A program made the translations under genes and the position numbers. A DNA stretch of 64,000 nucleotides from Acidimicrobiales bacterium (GTDB taxonomy: Bacteria; Actinomycetota; Acidimicrobiia; Acidimicrobiales; SZUA-35), in NCBI GenBank assembly GCA_028285495.1, contig JANQPB010000029.1, forward strand, positions 186,001 through 250,000, written 5' to 3'. Positions within the stretch are counted from its first letter, which is position 1, and each line of letters begins with the position of its first letter. Of the stretch, positions 32,988 to 39,453 are shown piece by piece. Below the pieces are notes generated by a model. The model had not been told where the DNA came from and did not search any database. It worked only from the letters and a program-made list of their open reading frames with translations.

Positions 32988-33899
32988 ATGACTGGGACGA
33001 ACGTCGAGCAGCGGCGGCGGCTGGTCGGATCGGTGCTGGTCCTGGCCTCGGCCGTGCTCTTCAGCTGCTCGGGGGTCCTCACGAAGGCGATCGAGGCCGG
33101 GAGCTGGACGATCCTGACCTGGCGGGGGCTGGTCGGCGCACTCGGCATCGGCGTCTACGTGCGGTTGCGGAGGCGGGACCGGCCACTCGGCCAGGTGTTC
33201 AGGCTCGGCGGCCGCGGTTGGCTCGTCGCCGCAGTCGGAGCCATCGGATCGGTCACGTTCATCGTGTCGTTCAAGAACACGTTGGTCGCCAACGTGTCGG
33301 TCATCTACGCCACGATCCCGTTCGTCGCCGCAGCCATCGAGCGACTGCTGCTCGGGCAGGCGATCCGGCGGCGGACGCTCTCGGCGGCGACGGCCTCGCT
33401 GGCCGGGGTGGTGATCATCGTCTTCGGGAGCCTCGGCTCGCCCAACCTCGCCGGAGATGCGGTCGCGTTGGCCATGGTGGGGCTGAACGCGCTCTACATG
33501 GTGTTGATCCGCGCCTTCCCCGACACCGACGCCGTCCTCGCCGGGGCCGCCGGCGGCCCACTGCTGTTCGCCGCCGGTTGGCTCGTCGGCTCACCCCTCG
33601 ACGCCGACGCCACCGACGGCTTCCTCCTGCTCGTCTTCGGGCTCGTGTTCGCGGCGGCCACGGTGCTGTGGATCGAGGGCACGCGTCGCATCTCGGCCGC
33701 CGAGTCCGGACTGCTCGGCTCGGCGGAGACGCCGGTGGCGATCGCGCTGGCGTGGCTGGTCCTCGGCGAGGTTCCGCCGGAGGCGAGCGCGATCGGCGCA
33801 CTGGTCGTGCTGGCGGCGGTACTCGGGCACGCTCGACCGTCGCCGACCGTCACCCGCTGTGGACGTGGGCTCGATGGCCGTCGCGGTCGAAGATCATGA
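32988..33899 (+). CDS. EamA/DMT-family transporter
   Basis: 303 aa from the ATG at 32988. Ten TM helices in two EamA repeats; EAGSWTILTWRGLVGA and NVSVIYATIPFVAAAIE in repeat 1, SAAESGLLGSAETPVAIALAW in repeat 2. Probably exports a metabolite. Its last 50 bp overlap the convergent XRE-cupin gene, an unusually long antisense overlap. Confidence 0.88.
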   Translation: MTGTNVEQRRRLVGSVLVLASAVLFSCSGVLTKAIEAGSWTILTWRGLVGALGIGVYVRLRRRDRPLGQVFRLGGRGWLVAAVGAIGSVTFIVSFKNTLVANVSVIYATIPFVAAAIERLLLGQAIRRRTLSAATASLAGVVIIVFGSLGSPNLAGDAVALAMVGLNALYMVLIRAFPDTDAVLAGAAGGPLLFAAGWLVGSPLDADATDGFLLLVFGLVFAAATVLWIEGTRRISAAESGLLGSAETPVAIALAWLVLGEVPPEASAIGALVVLAAVLGHARPSPTVTRCGRGLDGRRGRRS

Positions 33900-34410
33900 T
33901 CAGCTCGGCCGGTCCGCCGACGGCCTCGATGGCGTGGGGGGTCATGGTCCCGAACTCGGCCGCCTCGCCGGTCTCGACGAGGATCACCCGGTCGCCGAGC
34001 AACAGGCGGACTCGCCCGTCGAGCACGAAGAACCAGTCGTGGCCGGGGTGGACCCGCTGGTCCGGCCGGTCGTCACCCGGCTCCAATCGCACCTTGATGG
34101 CGATCGTGCTGCCCGTCGGTCGGCTCAGCATCCAGATCGTCCGCTCCGGCGTGCCGCTCGGCTCTGGCCGGATGACCACGTCGTCGTCGGCGCTCGCCTC
34201 GAGGAGCGCATCGAGTCCGACGTTGAGCGCCCGGGACAGGGGGAGCAGCACGTCGAGTCCGACGGTCCGCTTCCCGGTCTCGATACGGCTGATCGTCGAC
34301 GGGCTGAGGTTCGCTCGCTCGGCCACCTGTTCGAGCGAGAGGCCGAGCGTCTGTCGAAGGGTCCGCAGCCGATCGCGCACGAGCTGCTCGATGTCGTCTC
34401 CGCTGCGCAT
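33850..34410 (-). CDS. XRE-family regulator with cupin domain
   Basis: 186 aa from the ATG at 34410, chosen over the GTG at 34422 because GAGGGG lies 5 nt before it. HTH about residues 15-60 (LGLSLEQVAERANLSPSTIS), then a cupin with PGHDWFFVLDGRVRLLLGD, GEAAEFGTMTPHAI. Proteins of this type sense small metabolites and control an adjacent gene, here the divergent oxidoreductase/methyltransferase fusion. Confidence 0.9.
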   Translation of the reverse strand: MRSGDDIEQLVRDRLRTLRQTLGLSLEQVAERANLSPSTISRIETGKRTVGLDVLLPLSRALNVGLDALLEASADDDVVIRPEPSGTPERTIWMLSRPTGSTIAIKVRLEPGDDRPDQRVHPGHDWFFVLDGRVRLLLGDRVILVETGEAAEFGTMTPHAIEAVGGPAELIMIFDRDGHRAHVHSG

Positions 34411-34427
34411 TCGACCCCTCACGCTCT

Positions 34428-34457
34428 TTGCGAATCCTGCAAGACCACTTGCGGAAT
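34428..34457. promoter_or_regulatory. Repeated TTGCGAAT-type boxes between XRE-cupin and the fusion gene
   Basis: TTGCGAAT (34428-34435) and TTGCGGAAT (34449-34457) are direct repeats about two helical turns apart. The first also forms a TTGC-n7-GCAA dyad (34428-34442). Position in the 73-bp divergent gap fits operator sites for the XRE-cupin protein. Confidence 0.5.
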
Positions 34458-34483
34458 ATCGAGATCAGCGTACCGTGCGATCC

Positions 34484-36088
34484 ATGACTCAGCACCAGCA
34501 CCACACCATCGAGCGCCACGTCGACGTCGTCGTCATCGGCGGTTCGGCTGCCGGTCTCGCCGCCGCTCTCCAGATCGGCCGCCAGCGTCGCTCGGTCATC
34601 GTCATCGACGCCGGCGAGCCCCGCAACGCGCCCGCCGCCCACATACACGGGTACCTCGGTCACGAGGGCCTCCCGCCGGCGCAGCTGGTGGCCATCGGTC
34701 GCGACGAGGTCCGCCGCTACGGCGTCGAGGTGCTCGACGGCCGAGCCGTCGCGGTCGCCGGACGCGACGACGAACGCTTCGCCGTCGAGCTCGTCGGGGG
34801 GACGCAGGTGGTCGCCAGGCGGGTCCTGCTCGCCACCGGCATCGCCGACGAGCTGCCGGACATCGATGGGCTCGGACGGCACTGGGGCGACGCGGTCGTC
34901 CACTGCCCGTTCTGCCACGGATTCGAGGTCCGCGACCGGCGGATCGTCGGCATCGTCACCCATCCGTTGGCGTTGCACCCTGCGCTGCTCTTCCACCGGC
35001 TGGCCGAGCGGCTGACCCTCGTGCTCCACGACGGCGTCGGGGCGGACGCCCCCGAGGTCGAGCGGCTCCGGGCGGGCGGCGTCGAGGTGATCGACCAGCC
35101 GGCGCGCCGCCTCGTCGACGACCCGAGCGGCCGCCTCGTCGCGGTCGAGCTGGTCGATGGCCGTCGGGTGGACGCCGACGCCGTCGCCGTCATGCCGACG
35201 TTCCGGGCCCGGGCCGACGTCATCGGGCCGCTCGGCCTCCGGCCGACGCCCCACCCGACCGGCCTCGGCGACGCCGTCGAGACCGATGCAACCGGCCTGA
35301 CCGCCGTCCCCGGTCTGTACGCGGCCGGCAACGTGACCGACCCGAGCCAACAGGTCCTCCAGGCCGCGGCCGACGGCAGCCGGGTCGGGGCGATGATCGT
35401 CGTCAGCCTGGCCGACGACGACCTCGTTGCGGGGCCCGCAGTCGGCGACGCCAGGCGGGCCCCGAACGAGTCGGACTGGGACCATCGATACCGGGGCGAG
35501 CCCGTGTGGAGTGGCAACCCGAACGGCGCACTGGTGGCCGAGGTGGCCGACCTGGATCCTGGCCGGGTGCTCGATGTCGGCGCCGGGGAGGGCGGCGACG
35601 CGCTGTGGCTGGCCGAGCGGGGCTGGGCCGTGACGGCCACCGACGTGTCCAGACGGGGCCTCGACCGGGTCGCGGCCGAGGCGGAACGTCGTTCCCTCGA
35701 CGTCGCCTGCCAGCACGCGGACGCCAACGGGCTCGAGCCCTATCGCGCCGAGGGCTTCGACCTCGTCAGCGCCCACTACGCCTCGATTCCTCGCACCCCG
35801 GACGAGCGGGCCGTTGCCAACCTGCTCGCCGCCGTCGCCCCGGGCGGGATCCTGCTGGTCGTCGGGCACGACCTGGATGAGCCGGCGGACCACCCGCCCG
35901 ATGGTCACGACGTCGGGGTTCGCCCCTTCGACCCTGCGGCCTACATCGGCGTCGACGACGTCGCCGCCGCCGTCACGGCGTCGGCCGGCTGGGCGGTCGA
36001 GGTCGACGAGCGCCGCGCCCGCCCGCCGGGGGCGGCGTCCCACCACCCGGTCGACCGCGTGTTCCGGGCTCGTCGCCTTGCCGCCTGA
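34484..36088 (+). CDS. Thioredoxin-reductase-like FAD oxidoreductase fused to a SAM methyltransferase
   Basis: 534 aa from the ATG at 34484. Residues 1-310: FAD-binding VVVIGGSAAGLAAALQIGR, redox pair CPFC in VVHCPFCHGFEVRD, GLYAAGNVTDPSQQVLQAA, typical of thioredoxin-reductase-like proteins, but the central NAD(P) loop (IVGIVTHPLALHPA) lacks the normal GxGxxA. Residues 325-534: class I methyltransferase with VLDVGAGEGGDALWLAERGW. Fusions of this kind are known in actinobacteria, possibly for chalcogen or thiol methylation (inference). Confidence 0.87.
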   Translation: MTQHQHHTIERHVDVVVIGGSAAGLAAALQIGRQRRSVIVIDAGEPRNAPAAHIHGYLGHEGLPPAQLVAIGRDEVRRYGVEVLDGRAVAVAGRDDERFAVELVGGTQVVARRVLLATGIADELPDIDGLGRHWGDAVVHCPFCHGFEVRDRRIVGIVTHPLALHPALLFHRLAERLTLVLHDGVGADAPEVERLRAGGVEVIDQPARRLVDDPSGRLVAVELVDGRRVDADAVAVMPTFRARADVIGPLGLRPTPHPTGLGDAVETDATGLTAVPGLYAAGNVTDPSQQVLQAAADGSRVGAMIVVSLADDDLVAGPAVGDARRAPNESDWDHRYRGEPVWSGNPNGALVAEVADLDPGRVLDVGAGEGGDALWLAERGWAVTATDVSRRGLDRVAAEAERRSLDVACQHADANGLEPYRAEGFDLVSAHYASIPRTPDERAVANLLAAVAPGGILLVVGHDLDEPADHPPDGHDVGVRPFDPAAYIGVDDVAAAVTASAGWAVEVDERRARPPGAASHHPVDRVFRARRLAA

Positions 36089-36100
36089 GCCGCCCGGACG

Positions 36101-36739
36101 TCATGGAGCGATGGCGAACCCGACGAGGACCGACGCCTCGACGGTGATCGAGCCAGGAGCGGTCGGATCACCGTCGGCCTCGGGCATCGACATCGCCGCC
36201 CGAGCGGCCAGCCCCGATCGGGCCCCGACCGGGTTGGTGTCGTCGAGGTGGACGACCGGGCCGAGTCGGACGCCGGCGGCCTCGGCGTAGAGCGCAGCGG
36301 TGGCCGTCGCCCGCTCGACCGCGCGACGGCGGGCGTCGGCCAGGAGCTCGTCCCGCCGGCTCGTGTCGTAGCCGACCCCGAGGATCTCGTCCGCCCCGGC
36401 CTCGACGAGGTCGACCAGGCACGGCTCGACGGCGTCGAGCGAGCGGACGCGGGCCGCCAGCTCGATCCGGCACTGGTGGCCGGCGAGCCGCCGGGTGTGG
36501 CCGTGGCCGTCCCACAGCGACTGGACGTTGGTCCGCGACGACTCGACGTCGTCGTCGGCCACGCCGTGGTCGCGGAGGCTCCGGCGGGCCGCGGTCGTCG
36601 TCGCCCTGGCCTCGTCGAGCGCCTGGCTCGGCTGGCCGGCGAGGCGGTTGACGGCGAAGCGGATGACGGCGTGGTCGGGCTCGGCCCTGGCCGTCGCCTG
36701 GCCGATCACCGCGATGCCGAACGGCTGGTCGATCCCCAT
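36101..36739 (-). CDS. SIMPL (DUF541) domain protein
   Basis: 212 aa. FGIAVIGQATARAEPDHAVI, DVESSRTNVQSLWDG, SRRDELLADARRRAVERATA, ALYAEAAGVRLGPVV fit the SIMPL fold. Most relatives are secreted; here there is no signal peptide, so it is probably cytoplasmic. Function unknown. Convergent with the fusion gene, 12 bp apart. Confidence 0.83.
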   Translation of the reverse strand: MGIDQPFGIAVIGQATARAEPDHAVIRFAVNRLAGQPSQALDEARATTTAARRSLRDHGVADDDVESSRTNVQSLWDGHGHTRRLAGHQCRIELAARVRSLDAVEPCLVDLVEAGADEILGVGYDTSRRDELLADARRRAVERATATAALYAEAAGVRLGPVVHLDDTNPVGARSGLAARAAMSMPEADGDPTAPGSITVEASVLVGFAIAP

Positions 36740-36876
36740 CGGGCGAGTGTACGGGCGCTCAACCGATCGGACCGGTCGGCTGCGCCGGTCGGACCGGCTT
36801 CGCCCGCGCCGGCCACCGTGGCGTCCTCGCAGCGAAACGCCCGGAGCCGATCCGCCGGAACCGGTAGGGTCCCGGC

Positions 36877-37524
36877 ATGTCGATCTATCCGCCGCTCGCC
36901 GTGCGCATCACCACCCCCGAGGTCGAGTTGTTGGGCGCAACCGACGAGCTGCTCGAGCGGCTGGCCCCGCACGTCCGCGACGGCAAGGCCGACGACGATC
37001 CGCCGCCGTACGACGACCCGTTCTGGGCCTACGAACCCGACCCGGAGCGACGGGTCCACCGCTGGCTCCAGGGGATCTGGCGGGGGCGGGGGCGCACCGG
37101 GCCCGAGAACTGGCGCCTGCACCTCGTGGTGATGGTCGACGGCGAGCCGGTCGGCATGCAGGACCTGATCGGGCACGACTTCACGACGTTCGCCACGGTG
37201 GAGAGCTTCTCCTGGCTGTCGTCCGATGTCAGACGGCGGGGCATCGGCAGTGAGATGCGGGCCGCGATCCTGCACCTGGCCTTCGACGGGCTCGATGCCG
37301 AGGAGGCCGGCAGCGAGGCCAACGCCGACAACGCCGGGTCGAACGGGATCTCGCAGCGACTCGGCTACGAGCCGAACGGCACGGCCTGGGCCACCTGCCG
37401 GGGCGAGCCGGTCCTGGGCCGGCGCTGGCGCCTCCTTCGCTCGGTCTGGGCCGCGAACCGTCGCGACGACATCTCGCTCAGCGGCGTGCCCGAGTGCCGC
37501 GTCGCCCTCGGCCTCGATCCCTGA
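36877..37524 (+). CDS. GNAT-family N-acetyltransferase
   Basis: 215 aa. Ligand loop RRRGIGSEMRAAIL (about residue 120), preceded by VGMQDLIGHDF and followed by NAGSNGISQRLGYEPNGT. Resembles RimJ/RimL-type acetyltransferases with an extended N-terminus. Acceptor unknown. Confidence 0.85.
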   Translation: MSIYPPLAVRITTPEVELLGATDELLERLAPHVRDGKADDDPPPYDDPFWAYEPDPERRVHRWLQGIWRGRGRTGPENWRLHLVVMVDGEPVGMQDLIGHDFTTFATVESFSWLSSDVRRRGIGSEMRAAILHLAFDGLDAEEAGSEANADNAGSNGISQRLGYEPNGTAWATCRGEPVLGRRWRLLRSVWAANRRDDISLSGVPECRVALGLDP

Positions 37525-37585
37525 GCGATCGCCGGGCCCCGGCGCGCCGCGGCTGTCGCAGTCGCGCCGGTGGCCCCGGTCGAGG

Positions 37586-37984
37586 TCAGCTCCGCCCGCC
37601 CCAGTGCTCGACCGCTCGCCCGTCGCGGACCCGCACGATGTCGATCGTCTCCCGCTCGTCGGTTCCGGTCGGCCCCGTGCCTCGCCACCGCAGCCGCACC
37701 GCCACCCGGTCGTCGGTCTCGATCAGGTCCTCGACGGTCACGTCGAGCGAGTCGTAGCCGGACCGGGCGCTGGCCACGACGGCCCCGAAGCGCTCGGGGC
37801 CGTCGCCGCCGGGACGGTCGCCGCCGGTTGGGTCGCCCGATCCGGCGCGCTGGTGGTCGAGGTAGTCGGGGTCGACGACGGCCACGACCGACGACAGGTC
37901 GCCGGTGGCGAACATCTCGACCATGCGCTCGATGACCTCGGACGGGCTTCGATCGGTCGTGTCCACGGTCGCAGTGTCGTCCAC
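37586..37984 (-). CDS. SnoaL-like polyketide-cyclase/NTF2 protein
   Basis: 132 aa. VIERMVEMFATGDLSSVVAV, DPDYLDHQR, VTVEDLIETDDRVAVRLRWRG, ERETIDIVRVRDGRAVEHWG are characteristic of the SnoaL subfamily. No biosynthetic cluster surrounds it, so the catalytic role is uncertain. Confidence 0.85.
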   Translation of the reverse strand: MDDTATVDTTDRSPSEVIERMVEMFATGDLSSVVAVVDPDYLDHQRAGSGDPTGGDRPGGDGPERFGAVVASARSGYDSLDVTVEDLIETDDRVAVRLRWRGTGPTGTDERETIDIVRVRDGRAVEHWGGRS

Positions 37985-38031
37985 CCGGCGACGCGGCGCG
38001 CTCGAATTCGGGCGTGTCGGGGTTTGGCCCG

Positions 38032-38187
38032 TCAGTCGAACTCGGTCTCCCTGAGGAGGCGATGGAGGACATCGAGCAACTGCAGCGCCTCCTCGCGGGT
38101 GAAGATCCGGGCGTCGGCGCTGGCCGGCAGCATGGCCACCGATCGTCGCAGCGTCTCGACGTCGTTCGGGTTGGTGAGGTCGGTCAT
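38032..38187 (-). CDS. Small 51-aa acidic helical protein
   Basis: Begins MTDLTNPNDVETLRRSVAML and ends with an amphipathic helix (EEALQLLDVLHRLLRETEFD). Codon bias matches neighbouring genes and third positions are nearly all G/C. An ATG 9 bp further upstream (38196) is possible. A perfect 16-bp palindrome lies 23 bp before the start. I do not know the family; the size and helix suggest an adaptor or antitoxin-like protein. Confidence 0.6.
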   Translation of the reverse strand: MTDLTNPNDVETLRRSVAMLPASADARIFTREEALQLLDVLHRLLRETEFD

Positions 38188-38210
38188 ACCTAGCATGAGT
38201 CCAGGCTAGA

Positions 38211-38226
38211 TCGAACGATCGTTCGA
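38211..38226. promoter_or_regulatory. Perfect 16-bp palindrome, probable operator
   Basis: TCGAACGATCGTTCGA lies between the divergent 51-aa gene (start 38187) and the Rpf-like gene (start 38424). Symmetry and spacing fit a TetR-type operator; the cognate regulator is not evident in the window. Confidence 0.6.
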
Positions 38227-38274
38227 GTCCAGGTGGCCCGGACGGTCGCTGTGGCGTTGGTCACGGGGGTGTTT

Positions 38275-38317
38275 GTTACCGGTCTGTAACGTGGCTATCG
38301 TCCTGCTGGAACGTTAC
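38275..38317 (+). promoter_or_regulatory. GTTAC/GTAAC repeats upstream of the Rpf-like gene
   Basis: GTTAC (38275-38279) and GTAAC (38286-38290) form an inverted repeat with 6-nt spacer, and AACGTTAC recurs at 38310-38317. Similar short repeats bind response regulators such as MtrA in other actinobacteria; that assignment is speculative here. No c-di-AMP riboswitch was recognised in the leader. Confidence 0.35.
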
Positions 38318-38423
38318 GGGAGATTCCCGGAGGCGTCGGGAGAGCGCCGCAACGAACAGCACCACGAGACGTTCTCGATTTCCCGGATCCGCTGGCGGGG
38401 CGACCGGAGAAGGAGCGTAAACG

Positions 38424-39341
38424 ATGTCCGAGGACATGAGTCGAGCGCCTGGTTCGACGCGGGCCTACGAGGCCTTTGCCGTCGAGCCCGTCGACGGCGC
38501 ACCACGCCGATTCGACAACCCACTGGTCAAGGGCCTGCTGGTCCTGCTGATGCTGGCCATCGCCACCACGGTGCTGGTCGCCACCGACGACGACGATGAC
38601 CGTACGGTCGTGGCCGGGCCCGCGATCGCCAGCGAGCCACTCGAGCCGGCGACCCCATCGTCGGTCCAGCAGGTGGCGAGCGAAACGGCGCAGGCCGACC
38701 CGGACCCGGAGCCGGCGGCAGCGGAGGCCTGGACGGCCGGCCTGTCCGCCCTGACGGTCGAGCGCAACCGCCAGGAGGCGCTCGCCACGACGACAACGGC
38801 TGCCCCGACCACGACGGCCCCGCCGACCACAGCCCCGCCGACCACGGTGGCGCCGACCACCGCCCCCCCGACCACGGCCGCGGCCAGCACCGAGGCCGAC
38901 CAGGCCGACGCCGACGCAACCGAATCGACCGACGCAACGACCACCGAGGCGACCGACGCCGACACCACCACCGAGACCACCACGGCCACGACAACCGAGG
39001 CGCCGACCACGACGGCCGCCCCGACGACCGAGTCGACCGCCAACCCGGACGGTTGGGTCGACGCCGGTCACGGCGTCCTGGTGCCCCAGGTCCTGCTCGC
39101 CATCCGCTGGTGCGAGTCTCGCGACGACTACCAGGCTGCCAACCCCGCATCGTCGGCCCGCGGCGCCTACCAGTTCCTGACCGGCAGCTGGGAGGCCTAC
39201 GGCCATGCCGAGCGCTACGGCGTCTCCCGGGCCCACCTGGCCAGCAACGCCCAGCAGGACGAGGCCGCGCTGCTCACCTGGCAGCGGGACGGCACCCGTC
39301 CGTGGAACGCCAGCAAGCACTGCTGGCAGTCCCGGGTCTGA
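38424..39341 (+). CDS. Rpf-like transglycosylase with Thr/Pro-rich stalk
   Basis: 305 aa from the ATG at 38424 (38436 also possible; GGAGAAGGAG precedes). TM or signal-anchor about residues 35-55, a long Thr/Ala/Pro/Glu stalk about 115-210, then a C-terminal resuscitation-promoting-factor fold: VLLAIRWCESRDDYQAAN with catalytic Glu, SSARGAYQFLTGSWEAYG, and the paired Cys (WCES, KHCWQ). It cleaves peptidoglycan glycan at the cell surface and probably supports growth or resuscitation. Confidence 0.9.
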   Translation: MSEDMSRAPGSTRAYEAFAVEPVDGAPRRFDNPLVKGLLVLLMLAIATTVLVATDDDDDRTVVAGPAIASEPLEPATPSSVQQVASETAQADPDPEPAAAEAWTAGLSALTVERNRQEALATTTTAAPTTTAPPTTAPPTTVAPTTAPPTTAAASTEADQADADATESTDATTTEATDADTTTETTTATTTEAPTTTAAPTTESTANPDGWVDAGHGVLVPQVLLAIRWCESRDDYQAANPASSARGAYQFLTGSWEAYGHAERYGVSRAHLASNAQQDEAALLTWQRDGTRPWNASKHCWQSRV

Positions 39342-39365
39342 GGGCCGAGCCGACACGTAGGACCT

Positions 39366-39397
39366 GAGAGGCCGGGGCCACGTGGCCCCGGCCTCTC
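39366..39397. terminator. Perfect 32-bp palindromic hairpin
   Basis: GAGAGGCCGGGGCCAC (39366-39381) pairs perfectly with GTGGCCCCGGCCTCTC (39382-39397), 24 bp after the Rpf-like stop and between convergent genes. Little T-tract follows, but its stability and position fit a terminator serving the plus strand or both. Confidence 0.75.
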
Positions 39398-39406
39398 GTT
39401 CTCGGC

Positions 39407-39428
39407 GGGACGACCTCGGGGTCGTCCC
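39407..39428 (-). terminator. Hairpin downstream of the copper-radical oxidase gene
   Basis: GGGACGACC, loop TCGG, GGTCGTCCC: a 9-bp stem 26 bp after the minus-strand stop at 39454. With the adjacent 32-bp palindrome it insulates the convergent genes. Confidence 0.6.
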
Positions 39429-39453
39429 GCGCCGGCTCAATCCCGGACCGGTG

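Noticed and set aside
38230..38420. c-di-AMP (ydaO) riboswitch upstream of the Rpf-like gene
   Set aside because: Expected in some actinobacterial rpf genes, but I could not find its conserved blocks.
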